Origin: Salegentibacter agarivorans
Lineage (GTDB): Bacteria > Bacteroidota > Bacteroidia > Flavobacteriales > Flavobacteriaceae
Reading direction: 5' to 3'
Assembly (NCBI RefSeq): GCF_900113135.1
Contig: NZ_FOOH01000030.1
Span: 1-50,626, forward strand
DNA: 50,626 nucleotides
The position numbers were made by a program, and so were the translations under genes. Positions within the stretch are counted from its first letter, which is position 1, and each line of letters opens with the position of its first letter. This document shows, piece by piece, positions 41,096-50,435 of the stretch. The notes beneath the pieces were generated by a model. The model ran no database searches, was not told the origin of the DNA, and saw only the letters and a program-made list of their open reading frames with translations.

Positions 41096-42628
41096 ATGCA
41101 AAAAAACGTACTCATTTTAGACTTCGGCTCGCAGTACACGCAACTGATTGCAAGGCGTGTGAGAGAACTCAATATTTACTGCGAAATTGTTCCATTCAAC
41201 AAAATTCCAGACGATATTTCAAGCTTTAAAGCGGTAATCCTTTCGGGGAGTCCGTTTTCTGTACGGGGAGAAGATGCTCCGCATCCAGATCTCTCTAAGA
41301 TTCGTGGAAAATTACCAATCCTGGCAGTATGTTATGGAGCGCAGTATTTTGCTCATTTCCACGGCGGAAAAGTAGAAGCTTCAGAAACCAGGGAATATGG
41401 TAGAGCAAATCTTTCGGTAATAAGAGATGGCGAAACCTTGTTTGACGGGATTATGGAAAACTCCCAGGTTTGGATGAGCCATAGTGATACCATAAAAGAA
41501 TTGCCGGCGAACAGCGTGAGAATTGCCAGTACTACAGATGTTTTGAATGCAGCTTACCGAATTGAAGGCGAACAAACTTTTGGAATACAATTCCATCCCG
41601 AAGTTTATCATTCTACCGATGGGAAACAATTGCTGGAAAACTTTTTAGTGAAAATTGCCGATGTAGCGCAAACCTGGACTCCGGGTAAATTCGTTGATCT
41701 AACGGTTTCAGAATTAAAAGAAAAAATAGGAGACGATAAAGTAGTCTTAGGTTTAAGCGGTGGCGTAGATTCTAGTGTTGCTGCGGTTTTATTGCATAAA
41801 GCCATCGGGAAAAACCTGTATTGCATCTTTGTAAATAACGGTTTGCTTCGTAAAGGAGAATTTGAAAGCGTTTTAGACCAGTATAAAGATATGGGGCTAA
41901 ATGTGAAGGGAGTTGATGCTTCGGCACGATTTCTGGATGCCCTTGCAGGAGTAAGTGATCCCGAAGAAAAACGAAAAGCTATTGGAAATGCGTTTATTGA
42001 AGTTTTTGATGATGAAGCGCACCAAATTAAAGATGTTACTTACTTAGCTCAGGGAACTATTTATCCAGATGTTATTGAATCGGTTTCGGTAAATGGCGGT
42101 CCTTCAGCAACCATAAAGTCACATCATAATGTTGGGGGATTACCAGATTTTATGAAGCTAAAGGTGGTAGAGCCTTTAAAAATGCTTTTTAAAGATGAAG
42201 TACGGAGAGTAGGTGCCGAAATGGGAATTAATAAGGAATTACTGGGAAGACACCCGTTTCCGGGACCGGGACTTGCTATTAGGATTCTGGGAGATATTAC
42301 TGCTGAAAAAGTTCGTATTTTGCAGGAAGTTGATCATATTTTTATCCAGGGATTAAGAGATTGGATGTTGTATGATAAAGTATGGCAGGCCGGCGCTATA
42401 TTGCTACCGGTAAGCTCTGTAGGAGTTATGGGAGATGAGCGTACTTATGAGAAAGTAGTAGCTTTAAGGGCCGTAGAATCTACCGATGGAATGACGGCAG
42501 ACTGGGTGAATTTACCTTACGAATTTCTGCAAAAAACCTCGAATACTATAATAAATCGGGTTAAAGGCGTTAATAGAGTAGTGTATGATATAAGCTCAAA
42601 ACCACCGGCTACTATAGAATGGGAATAA
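41096..42628 (+). CDS. guaA: GMP synthase (glutamine-hydrolysing)
   Basis: GuaA turns XMP into GMP using glutamine and ATP. The 510 residues (ATG 41096; the TTG at 41090 lies inside the -7 box) show the amidotransferase domain (1-190) with nucleophile C79 in AVCYGAQYF and the [11 protein letters not shown] His/Glu, the ATP-pyrophosphatase loop [16 protein letters not shown] (about 210-225) and the C-terminal dimer domain ending KPPATIEWE, which is the family's normal end. The length is slightly below E. coli GuaA (525). It is probably a single-gene unit; a short CTCTC-TTT-GAGAG hairpin follows at 42646-42661. Confidence 0.96.
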   Translation: MQKNVLILDFGSQYTQLIARRVRELNIYCEIVPFNKIPDDISSFKAVILSGSPFSVRGEDAPHPDLSKIRGKLPILAVCYGAQYFAHFHGGKVEASETREYGRANLSVIRDGETLFDGIMENSQVWMSHSDTIKELPANSVRIASTTDVLNAAYRIEGEQTFGIQFHPEVYHSTDGKQLLENFLVKIADVAQTWTPGKFVDLTVSELKEKIGDDKVVLGLSGGVDSSVAAVLLHKAIGKNLYCIFVNNGLLRKGEFESVLDQYKDMGLNVKGVDASARFLDALAGVSDPEEKRKAIGNAFIEVFDDEAHQIKDVTYLAQGTIYPDVIESVSVNGGPSATIKSHHNVGGLPDFMKLKVVEPLKMLFKDEVRRVGAEMGINKELLGRHPFPGPGLAIRILGDITAEKVRILQEVDHIFIQGLRDWMLYDKVWQAGAILLPVSSVGVMGDERTYEKVVALRAVESTDGMTADWVNLPYEFLQKTSNTIINRVKGVNRVVYDISSKPPATIEWE

Positions 42629-42674
42629 AATTTGAGCTTAATTAAACTCTCTTTGAGAGATTAAACCAATAAAT

Positions 42675-44687
42675 ATGAAGTACCTTTTAATAGTTTGTTT
42701 TTTATTTCAGCTGTCTACTCTTTCGGCATCCGCCCAGGAATTTAAATACCATACGGTAGAAGCCGGGGAAACCGTTTACAGCATCGCTAAAGCCTACAAT
42801 ATTTCAGAAGAAGCGATCTATAAATACAATCCCGATGCTAAAGGCAATCTAGAGGTATCTTCAAAATTAGTGATCCCATTAAGTCAGCAGGAGAAAGAAG
42901 TTTCAGCTGAAACTGAAGATATTCAGTTTATTACCCATACGGTAAAGCGAAAAGAAACTTTATATAGACTTTCAAAGGATTATAATGTTGAAATTGATGA
43001 GATTAAAAGGTTTAATAAACACCTTTATTCTGAAGAATTGCAGCGTGGTGAAGAGATTTTAATTCCGCAGCGAAAAAAAGGCACTACAAATACTGAAATA
43101 GCTTCTTCAAAAGATTTAGATATTCCGGCTGCCAATAAGCCACAAATTTCTGAAACCCGTGAGCACGTTGTTTTACCTAAAGAAACCAAATATGGGATTG
43201 CCCGTAAATATGGCCTTACGGTAAAAGAACTTGAGGAATTAAATCCAAAAGTAGATGTATTACAACCCGGTGTAATGATTCGCGTGGGTACCGATGTTTT
43301 AAACGAACCGGTAATTCTAACCGATGAGGTTTTTGAATTTTACGAGGTTAAACCTAAAGAAACTTTATTCGGCCTTTCAAGAAAGTTTGATGTTCCGCAG
43401 GATTCGCTAATTTCTTTGAACCCGGCTTTAGAAGATGGTTTGAAAATAGGAATGGTTTTAAAAGTTCCTAATACCGGTGCAGGAGAAGGAAATCTTGAGG
43501 AAGGCGAAACCGAAGAATTAGCCAGTGATACCGAAGGTACAGATGCAGGTGAAAGGTTAGATTTAACTAATAAGCTAAGCAATTTTGACACAAAACAATT
43601 GGTAGTCTTTTTGCCCTATAATTTGAATCAAATAGACCAGGATTCTATTGCTAATTATAAAGACGCAATTTTAGAAGATCGGGTTTTGCGTATTTCCCTG
43701 GATTTTTATAGTGGTGTACTTATGGCGGTGGAAGAGGCGAAAAGCCTTGGAATTTCTACCCAACTTAAAACTTTTGATACTCGTAGAAGTGTGCAGGAGG
43801 TTACTAATATTATTAATAGCAATAATTTTAGTAATGTAGATGCTGTAATTGGACCATTGTTACAAAATACCATAGAGGCTACGGCTTCTAAATTAACGCA
43901 GTATAATGTTCCGGTAATAAGTCCGTTGTCCAACCGCGAGATGAGATCTTACCCAAATCTTTTTCAGTCCCGTCCAACCGACGAAATTCTGAAAAATGCG
44001 ATGTTCGATTACCTGCAGAAAAATTCGGGTGGCAAAAATATAGTTATTATTGCCGATGGAGCTAAAAACCAGGTAAAGAATGAACTGACTCAAGTTTTAC
44101 CAAATTCAAGAGTAATTCTTCCTTCAGCGAATTATTTAAGTGCAGAAAAAATTCAGGCTCAACTTTCAGAGACCCAGGAAAACTGGGTAATTCTTGAGTC
44201 TTCTAATGTTGGTTTGTTGAGTAGTGCAACTTCAGCATTAAACCGTTTGGCAAGAAATCACCAAATTAAATTATTTACTACAGAGAAGAATAGTGGTTAC
44301 GAAGATGATAATGTAGATAATGAGCATTTAGGCCGACTTAACTTCCATTATCCTTCGGTAGACAAAGAATTTGACACTACATCTTCGGAAGAATTTATAG
44401 AAGCTTATAAAGAGGAATTTGATATGATTCCAAATCAATATGTAATTAGAGGTTACGATCTTACTATGGATGTGTTGTTGAGATTAGCTTCTGCTGAAGA
44501 TCTTTACGATTCTTTTGAAAAGTATACCGGTTTTACCGAATACCATGAGAATAAATTTCATTATACTTCAAAGCGCAATGGCGGTTTCTTTAATGATGCC
44601 GTTTATATTATGAGTTTAGATGAGGAACTTAATTTAAAAGTTGTCAATGACCAGCAAAGTAATTTATACCGGGAGTTTAAGGACTGA
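42675..44687 (+). CDS. Secreted protein with four LysM repeats and a periplasmic-binding-like domain
   Basis: The 670 residues have a signal peptide (1-20), then four LysM peptidoglycan-binding repeats at about 25-69, 86-133, 164-206 and 223-266 (each with a ...ETxYxIxxxYxxxxxxI/L..N pattern). An acidic linker leads to a type I periplasmic-binding fold (about 305-660) with VDAVIGPLLQNTIEATASKL and NVPVISPLSN. The protein should sit on the cell wall. The pairing of LysM with a binding-protein-like domain recalls LpoA, which activates a peptidoglycan synthase; this is inference. The next gene (OsmC) starts inside its last 41 bases. Confidence 0.85.
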   Translation: MKYLLIVCFLFQLSTLSASAQEFKYHTVEAGETVYSIAKAYNISEEAIYKYNPDAKGNLEVSSKLVIPLSQQEKEVSAETEDIQFITHTVKRKETLYRLSKDYNVEIDEIKRFNKHLYSEELQRGEEILIPQRKKGTTNTEIASSKDLDIPAANKPQISETREHVVLPKETKYGIARKYGLTVKELEELNPKVDVLQPGVMIRVGTDVLNEPVILTDEVFEFYEVKPKETLFGLSRKFDVPQDSLISLNPALEDGLKIGMVLKVPNTGAGEGNLEEGETEELASDTEGTDAGERLDLTNKLSNFDTKQLVVFLPYNLNQIDQDSIANYKDAILEDRVLRISLDFYSGVLMAVEEAKSLGISTQLKTFDTRRSVQEVTNIINSNNFSNVDAVIGPLLQNTIEATASKLTQYNVPVISPLSNREMRSYPNLFQSRPTDEILKNAMFDYLQKNSGGKNIVIIADGAKNQVKNELTQVLPNSRVILPSANYLSAEKIQAQLSETQENWVILESSNVGLLSSATSALNRLARNHQIKLFTTEKNSGYEDDNVDNEHLGRLNFHYPSVDKEFDTTSSEEFIEAYKEEFDMIPNQYVIRGYDLTMDVLLRLASAEDLYDSFEKYTGFTEYHENKFHYTSKRNGGFFNDAVYIMSLDEELNLKVVNDQQSNLYREFKD

Positions 44688-45048
44688 AGCCGAACACCTT
44701 AAAAGTGGTGCTAAAATTATTACCGATGCCCCAACCGATAATCACGGTAAAGGCGAGGCGTTTTCTCCTACAGACACTGTGGCCACCGCTTTAGCGAGTT
44801 GTATGCTTACCGTTATGGGAATTAAAGCCGAAGATCTAAAACTCAATTTAAAAGGCACTATGGCTGAAGTTACTAAAACCATGGAGGCAAATCCCAGGAG
44901 AATCTCTAAAGTGGAAATTGTAATAACTTTTCCCGAAAAATATTCGGAAAAATCTAAGAAAATCCTGGAACATACTGCAAAAACCTGCCCGGTTCTACAA
45001 AGTCTCCATCCAGATATGGAAAAGCTTATTAGCTTTAATTATTTATGA
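44647..45048 (+). CDS. OsmC-family peroxidase-like protein
   Basis: This 133-residue OsmC/Ohr-type protein has the two redox cysteines in their usual setting: C52 in ATALASCMLTVMG and C114 in KTCPVLQSLHPD. Members reduce organic hydroperoxides, with thiols as donors. The ATG at 44647 overlaps the LysM gene by 41 bases in another frame, and its own stop overlaps the next start (ATGA), so it lies in an overlapping three-gene operon. Confidence 0.9.
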   Translation: MTSKVIYTGSLRTEAEHLKSGAKIITDAPTDNHGKGEAFSPTDTVATALASCMLTVMGIKAEDLKLNLKGTMAEVTKTMEANPRRISKVEIVITFPEKYSEKSKKILEHTAKTCPVLQSLHPDMEKLISFNYL

Positions 45049-45584
45049 AAGGCTACTGTTTCCTTCTAATTTTGATTTTTACCCTTTCGGTTTTTGCGCA
45101 GGAAAATGATAAAATAAGCTGGAATGCAGAAGAATCTTTAAGCTGGAACGATTTTAAAGCAAGTCCTAAAAAGCATCTTCCATATAAAGCGAATACCAAT
45201 TCGGGCCTATCCTTCTCCTGGAATGCTACCGAAAATAGCAGCGGAATAGAACTTAATTATGAAGTTGGCAGTAATTTTTATCCGAATAGATCCTGGGTGA
45301 AAGAAATTGAAGAGGTAGATTATCTGCTCGCACACGAGCAATTACATTTTGATATTACCGAGTTGCACGCCAGGAAACTTAGAAAAGCGCTGGAAAATTA
45401 CGAGCCCGGCCCAAAGATGAAAAAAGAATTAAACGATATTTATTTTGAAATAGAACAGCAGCGCCGGCAATTGCAAAATCGGTTTGATAAAGAAACCAAC
45501 CACAGTATTAATAAGGAAGCCGAGTTTAAATGGCGTGTGTTTATAAAGCAGGAATTAGAAAAATTAAGTGAATTTTCCAGCTAA
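45045..45584 (+). CDS. DUF922-type secreted protein with HExxH zinc motif
   Basis: The 179 residues start with a signal peptide (about 1-18). The core has ISWNAEESLSWNDFKASPKK and then LLAHEQLHFDITELHARKLR, in which H97-E98-x-x-H101 is a zinc-peptidase motif. A charged helical tail follows. The DUF922 family includes predicted metal-dependent hydrolases without known substrates. It is the third gene of the LysM-OsmC-DUF922 operon (ATGA overlap). Its last 4 bases overlap the convergent nitronate monooxygenase gene. Confidence 0.8.
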   Translation: MKGYCFLLILIFTLSVFAQENDKISWNAEESLSWNDFKASPKKHLPYKANTNSGLSFSWNATENSSGIELNYEVGSNFYPNRSWVKEIEEVDYLLAHEQLHFDITELHARKLRKALENYEPGPKMKKELNDIYFEIEQQRRQLQNRFDKETNHSINKEAEFKWRVFIKQELEKLSEFSS

Positions 45585-46525
45585 AATGTTGAAACTTCTT
45601 TCTTCGCAGTTTCAAATTCTTCCATCATTTTTTTTACAATTTCTACAGCAGGTTTTATCTCGTGAATTAATCCTGAGATTTGGCCAATTTCCAGCTCTCC
45701 TTCTTCTAAATCGCCTTCAAACATTCCTTTTTTTGCCCTGGCGCGACCTAAAAGTTCAATAAGTTGTTCTTTTGAAGGATTTTCAGCATATAATTTCTGA
45801 ACATCCTCAAAGAATTTATTTTTCAGTAATCTTACGGGGGCAAGTTCTTTAAGGGTCAGTTTAGTATCACCTTCCTGGGCTTTCACCACCATTTCTTTAA
45901 AATTCTGGTGTGAAGAAGCTTCAGGAGTGGCAACAAATCGGCTACCTACCTGTACCGCGTCGGCACCTAAAACCATTGCTGCCAACATTCCCCGCCCGGT
46001 GGCAATTCCGCCTGCGGCAATTAAGGGAATATCAATTTTTTCTTTCACCATTGGGATTAAAGTAAAAGTGGTAGTTTCATCTCTACCATTATGTCCTCCG
46101 GCTTCAAAACCTTCAGCCACTACAGCATCTACGCCGGCTTCCTGAGACTTTAGTGCGAATTTCACTCCGCTAACTACGTGTACCACTTTAATTCCGTGTT
46201 CCTGTAAATGTTTGGTCCAGGTTTTAGGATTTCCAGCAGAAGTAAAAACAATTTCCACTTTTTTCTGGATAATAATTTCCATAATCTTATCAATATCCGG
46301 ATAGAGTAGGGGTACGTTTACCGCAAAAGGCTTATTAGTAGCATTTTTACATTTTTCAATATGTTCTTTAAGGATTTCAGGATACATAGAACCTGCGCCA
46401 ATAATCCCTAATCCGCCGGCATTACTAACGGCGCTGGCAAGTTTCCAGCCGCTAGCCCAAACCATACCGGCCTGGATAATTGGATATTTTATATTAAAAA
46501 GCTGTGTGATTTTATTGTTGGGCAT
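45581..46525 (-). CDS. Nitronate monooxygenase / 2-nitropropane dioxygenase-like flavoprotein
   Basis: This is a TIM-barrel FMN enzyme of 314 residues. Family features are YPIIQAGMVWASGWKLASAV, GGLGIIGAGSMYP, VVAEGFEAGGHNGR (about 139-152, with the catalytic His) and IAAGGIATGRGMLAAMVLGA, then VQVGSRFVATPEA for phosphate binding. NMOs oxidise propionate-3-nitronate or alkyl nitronates; related proteins include FabK-type enoyl-ACP reductases, so the exact reaction is not fixed. It is followed by no terminator before the overlapping gene end. mnmA lies upstream on the same strand, 20 bases away, so they may be co-transcribed. Confidence 0.85.
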   Translation of the reverse strand: MPNNKITQLFNIKYPIIQAGMVWASGWKLASAVSNAGGLGIIGAGSMYPEILKEHIEKCKNATNKPFAVNVPLLYPDIDKIMEIIIQKKVEIVFTSAGNPKTWTKHLQEHGIKVVHVVSGVKFALKSQEAGVDAVVAEGFEAGGHNGRDETTTFTLIPMVKEKIDIPLIAAGGIATGRGMLAAMVLGADAVQVGSRFVATPEASSHQNFKEMVVKAQEGDTKLTLKELAPVRLLKNKFFEDVQKLYAENPSKEQLIELLGRARAKKGMFEGDLEEGELEIGQISGLIHEIKPAVEIVKKMMEEFETAKKEVSTF

Positions 46526-46545
46526 TGCTTAAATTTTCCTCGAAT

Positions 46546-47736
46546 TTAAGAAATAACCCCCGAACCTAATAATTCTTCGCTCTCATACCAGGCTACAAAT
46601 TGACCTTCGGTAATTGAGGCTTGAGGTTCATCAAAAATCACATACATTCCAGCCTCGGTTTGATGCAATGTTGCATCTTGTAAGGGTTGGCGATAACGAA
46701 TCCTGGCTTTTACTTTTAAAGTATCATCAGTACTTATAGCAAGGTCTTTTCTAACCCAATGCACTTCGTCTTTATTGATAAAAAGTCCTTTTCTATAAAT
46801 TCCCGGGTGGTTTTTTCCCTGCCCGGTATAAATTACATTATCTACCACGTCGGTATCGATAACAAACAGCGGCTCTGGCGTGCCACCAACAGCAAGACCT
46901 TTTCGCTGTCCTTTGGTGAAATAATGAGCACCCTGGTGTTTTCCTACAACCTTTCCGTCTTCAGCAGCGTATTCATACTTTTTAGTAAGAAAATCGAGTT
47001 CTTCCTTTTTGTTGCTGAATTCTGGTGTTTCATAAGAATATAAGTCTTTTTCGGCTTCAATTTCTATGATCTTTCCCTCTTTAGGTTGTAATTTTTGCTG
47101 AAGAAAATCTGGTAATCTTACTTTTCCTATAAAACATAATCCTTGCGAATCCTTTTTATCGGCAGTAACCAGGTTTTGTTCTGAAGCAATTTTTCTTACT
47201 TCAGATTTTTGTAATTCGCCTATGGGAAATAAGGTTTTTGAAAGCTGCTCTTGCGTTAGCTGACAAAGAAAATAAGACTGGTCTTTATTATTGTCTTTTC
47301 CGGAAAGTAATTGATAAATGGTTTCCCCGTTTTTCTGAATTTCTCCTTTTCGGCAATAGTGACCGGTAGCTACATATTCGGCCCCTAATGAAAGCGCGAT
47401 TTTCATAAAAACATCAAACTTGATCTCACGGTTACAAAGAACATCGGGATTTGGCGTACGGCCACGTTCGTATTCGTTAAACATATAATCAACGATACGC
47501 TCTTTATACTGCTCGCTAAGATCTACAGTTTGGAAAGGTATACCAAGTTTATCGGCTACCATCATGGCGTCATTACTGTCATCCAGCCAGGGGCATTCGT
47601 CAGAAATAGTTACCGAATCGTCGTGCCAGTTTTTCATAAAAAGCCCAATTACCTCGTAACCCTGCTGTTGCAAAAGATACGCTGAAACACTGGAATCCAC
47701 TCCGCCCGATAAACCTACGACTACTTTCTTTTTCAT
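46546..47736 (-). CDS. mnmA: tRNA 2-thiouridylase MnmA
   Basis: MnmA puts sulfur on U34 of tRNAs for Lys, Glu and Gln. The 396 residues show the pyrophosphatase loop [16 protein letters not shown] (7-22), the catalytic cysteine pair C101 in [12 protein letters not shown] and C201 in GLCFIG, and the C-terminal barrels (about 230-390) with [19 protein letters not shown]. An insertion of about 25 residues around 215-245 is usual in Bacteroidota MnmA. The leader carries TAATTTTG (47784-47791) and a hairpin. Confidence 0.95.
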   Translation of the reverse strand: MKKKVVVGLSGGVDSSVSAYLLQQQGYEVIGLFMKNWHDDSVTISDECPWLDDSNDAMMVADKLGIPFQTVDLSEQYKERIVDYMFNEYERGRTPNPDVLCNREIKFDVFMKIALSLGAEYVATGHYCRKGEIQKNGETIYQLLSGKDNNKDQSYFLCQLTQEQLSKTLFPIGELQKSEVRKIASEQNLVTADKKDSQGLCFIGKVRLPDFLQQKLQPKEGKIIEIEAEKDLYSYETPEFSNKKEELDFLTKKYEYAAEDGKVVGKHQGAHYFTKGQRKGLAVGGTPEPLFVIDTDVVDNVIYTGQGKNHPGIYRKGLFINKDEVHWVRKDLAISTDDTLKVKARIRYRQPLQDATLHQTEAGMYVIFDEPQASITEGQFVAWYESEELLGSGVIS

Positions 47737-47753
47737 AAACCTATAATTGAAAT

Positions 47754-47791
47754 CCTTTCCGCATAAAGTCGGAAAAGGGAGTGCAAAATTA
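47754..47791 (-). promoter_or_regulatory. -7 box and leader hairpin of mnmA
   Basis: Minus-strand TAATTTTG occupies 47784-47791, giving a leader of about 40 bases. It contains an 8-bp hairpin with one G-U pair, 47754-47761 (CCTTTCCG) with 47770-47777 (CGGAAAAG). No T-run follows, so it is not a terminator. Confidence 0.45.
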
Positions 47792-47837
47792 CGAAATTTT
47801 AGGAGAAAGGTGGAGGAGAAGGGAATAGGGATAAAAT

Positions 47838-47877
47838 AAAAAAGCTATCCAAAATTTTAATTCTGGATAGCTTTTTT
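47838..47877 (-). terminator. Intrinsic terminator of the lipocalin-like gene
   Basis: AAAAAAGCTATCC (47838-47850) and GGATAGCTTTTTT (47865-47877) pair around a 14-base loop. It lies 19 bases past the stop of the 47896-48297 gene, with U-runs in both directions. Confidence 0.88.
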
Positions 47878-47895
47878 AGAAAATATAGTTTTTAG

Positions 47896-48297
47896 TTATC
47901 TTTCAAAAACAATACTGGTGTCTGGAGAACCTATAGGGGTAAAAATAAATGTGTCACCCTCAAAAGTCGCAGTACCGTTTACCTGACCAAGACCTTCAAA
48001 AGGAATAGTAAAGGTATATATTTCATTGCTTTTACTCCAGGTACTTTCTGTTGTGTCTTCTATTTCACATTCCCCTTCTACAACGGTGTGGAATTCTGAA
48101 TAGGTTGAAAAATCTGAGTTAAATGTGATATTTGAGTTCTGGTTGCATTCGCTTAAATCAAGGCCTTCAATTGGCGAATTATTAATTTCGACTGCATACC
48201 ACAAACCCAGAATTTGATCTTCTCCATTAGCATCATCATCTTCACTGCAGGATGTTAATAGGGCAATACTAAAAAGCATTAAAAAAAGTTTCTTCAT
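47896..48297 (-). CDS. Lipocalin-like lipoprotein with surface-export signal
   Basis: Lipobox LTSC (Cys17) is followed at once by SEDDD, which fits the acidic export signal that sends lipoproteins to the cell surface in Bacteroidota. The rest (about 30-133) starts QILGLWYAVEI, the usual opening of a lipocalin-like barrel, and contains several short strands. The ligand is unknown. It is divergent from the fasciclin gene; the 229-base gap between them has AT-rich DNA but no clear -33/-7 pair on this side. Confidence 0.75.
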   Translation of the reverse strand: MKKLFLMLFSIALLTSCSEDDDANGEDQILGLWYAVEINNSPIEGLDLSECNQNSNITFNSDFSTYSEFHTVVEGECEIEDTTESTWSKSNEIYTFTIPFEGLGQVNGTATFEGDTFIFTPIGSPDTSIVFER

Positions 48298-48526
48298 AAC
48301 GTAGGTTTTTATTTTTTGTAAATATACAATTTTAAGTAAGTAATAGGATTAAGCTTAACCAGGGATTAATTATTGTATAAAATTGCTAAAAAGTAATTAC
48401 TATTTTGTTTAAATAAAATATCTATTGATTAAACATTTAACTATTGTCTCAAAATAATTAACAAACATTAAACAATTAATAATGGGTTTCTCGTTTACTT
48501 TTACGCTATAACAAAAAATTAGAACT

Positions 48527-50377
48527 ATGAAAACTATTAAATTTACAAAACTTGCCCTACTGGCATTCCTGGCTTTTGGCCTCTTTTCCTGTAGTGACGA
48601 TGACGACGGAGGAGATGTTATTATGCCAACAAACACAATTACTGATTTTGTGGCCGAAAATGATGATTATTCTTCTTTACAGGCTGCTTTAGAAGTAACC
48701 GGATTGGATGCTACTTTAGATGGCTCTGCTAATTACACTGTTTTTGCCCCAAACAACGCTGCATTTAATTCATTTCTGTCGGCTAACGGATTTAGTAGTC
48801 TTGATGAAGTGCCCACAGATGTTTTAACGGAAATTCTTTTAAACCACGTTCAGGAAGGTGAAATAACCTCTGGTGCGCTTTCAACCGGCTATATTGAAAG
48901 TATGGCTACCGGTATGGCTTCAGATTCACCTTTGAGCCTTTATATTAATACCGAGGACGGGGTAATGATTAACGGAGTTTCAACCGTAACTACTGCCGAC
49001 GTGGAAGTAGACAATGGAGTGATTCACGCTGTTAATGCTGTTATTGGACTTCCTGATGTAACCACTTTTGCCACTGCCGATCCTAATTTTGATATTCTTG
49101 TACAGGCACTTACTGCAGATGAGTCTTTTACGTTTGTAGAAACTTTAATGATGACAGACGCTCCGGCACCATTTACTGTTTTTGCCCCTACTAATGCTGC
49201 TTTCGCTAATGTACTTGCCGAGTTAGAGTTAGCAGGTTTGGGTGATATTCCAGCCGATCTTTTATCCAGTATTTTAACCTACCACGTAGTTGCCGGTTCA
49301 AATGTTCGTGCAGGTGATCTTAGTGATGGTATGATGGTAGAAACTCTTGAAACAGGAAGTTTCACTATCAACCTGGGAGATAATGTGACTATTACTGATG
49401 AAAACGGAAGAACAGCAACAATTATTGCTACCAATATCCAGGCGAATAATGGTGTAATTCACGCTTTAGATACTGTACTTCTTCCTGAAAATGATGCGAT
49501 TGAAATAGAAACTAATACTATCGCAGATTTCGTAGCCGGAAACGAGAATTATTCTTCTTTGCTTGCTGCTTTAGAAAAGACAGGTTTAACTTCAACCTTT
49601 ACCGGTACAGATGAGTATACTGTTTTTGCTCCTGATAACGCTGCTTTTACAGCCTTTTTAAATGATAACGGATTCAATAGTCTTGATGAAGTACCTGAAG
49701 CCTTATTAACCCAGGTACTATTAAACCACGTTCAACCGGGTACAATTATGGCTGCTGATTTAAGTACAGGTTATATTCCAGGTTTGGCCGTATGGGGAGC
49801 TTCAGAAGAACCTTTAAGTATGTATATTAATACTGATGACGGCGTAACGATTAATGGAGTTTCTTCTGTAACTACTGCAGATGTTGAAGCTGATAATGGT
49901 GTAATTCACGCAGTAGATGCTGTAATTGGCTTACCAGATGTTACCACTTTTGCTACTGCCGATCCTAATTTTGATGTTCTTGTACAGGCCCTAACAAGAG
50001 AAGAGTCTTTTACATTTGTTGAAACACTTATGATGAGTGAAGCTCCTGCTCCTTTTACTGTTTTTGCTCCTACAAATGATGCTTTTGTCGGATTATTAGA
50101 TGAACTTGGAGTTGATTCTCTTGCAGATATTGATGCTGCAACTTTAGAAGCTGTTTTAAGCTACCACGTAGTTGCCGGAGCCAATGTAAGATCTGGAGAC
50201 CTATCTGATGATATGGTGGTTGAAACTTTACAGGGTGGCGAATTTACCGTAAACCTTGGAGATAATGTTGTAATTACCGATGAAAGAGGAAGAACTTCTA
50301 CAGTTATCGCAGCCGATGTTCAGGCTACCAATGGTGTAATTCACGCGCTAGATACTGTTCTGCTTCCTGCTGAATAA
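48527..50377 (+). CDS. Surface lipoprotein with four fasciclin (FAS1) domains
   Basis: Lipobox LFSC (Cys22) is followed by SDDDD, a Bacteroidota surface-export signal. The 616 residues hold four FAS1 domains at about 37-174, 178-320, 330-467 and 471-615. Domains 1/3 and 2/4 are much closer to each other than 1 is to 2, so a two-domain ancestor was duplicated. Each domain shows YTVFAP-type and GVIHALD/VDAV-type motifs. FAS1 proteins mediate adhesion to matrix or other cells, so this is probably a surface adhesin. A possible -7 box, TACTTTTA, lies at 48496-48503. An intrinsic terminator and then a group II intron follow it. Confidence 0.92.
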   Translation: MKTIKFTKLALLAFLAFGLFSCSDDDDGGDVIMPTNTITDFVAENDDYSSLQAALEVTGLDATLDGSANYTVFAPNNAAFNSFLSANGFSSLDEVPTDVLTEILLNHVQEGEITSGALSTGYIESMATGMASDSPLSLYINTEDGVMINGVSTVTTADVEVDNGVIHAVNAVIGLPDVTTFATADPNFDILVQALTADESFTFVETLMMTDAPAPFTVFAPTNAAFANVLAELELAGLGDIPADLLSSILTYHVVAGSNVRAGDLSDGMMVETLETGSFTINLGDNVTITDENGRTATIIATNIQANNGVIHALDTVLLPENDAIEIETNTIADFVAGNENYSSLLAALEKTGLTSTFTGTDEYTVFAPDNAAFTAFLNDNGFNSLDEVPEALLTQVLLNHVQPGTIMAADLSTGYIPGLAVWGASEEPLSMYINTDDGVTINGVSSVTTADVEADNGVIHAVDAVIGLPDVTTFATADPNFDVLVQALTREESFTFVETLMMSEAPAPFTVFAPTNDAFVGLLDELGVDSLADIDAATLEAVLSYHVVAGANVRSGDLSDDMVVETLQGGEFTVNLGDNVVITDERGRTSTVIAADVQATNGVIHALDTVLLPAE

Positions 50378-50401
50378 TTTTTGATTGATTTAATAAAAGG
50401 T

Positions 50402-50435
50402 AAAAGCCCCGGGAAATTAATTTCTGGGGCTTTTT
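50402..50435 (+). terminator. Intrinsic terminator of the fasciclin gene (intron target)
   Basis: AAAAGCCCC and GGGGCTTTT pair, and the loop region GAAATTAATTTC is itself self-complementary, so the hairpin is long. The T-run ends at 50435, next to the first base of the putative intron. Confidence 0.88.

Noticed and set aside
42646-42661. CTCTC-TTT-GAGAG hairpin as guaA terminator
   Set aside because: The stem is only five pairs and no U-run follows.
48527-50377. Repeats within the fasciclin gene as a CRISPR or tandem-repeat locus
   Set aside because: The repetition is protein-domain duplication inside one long open frame with third-position divergence.
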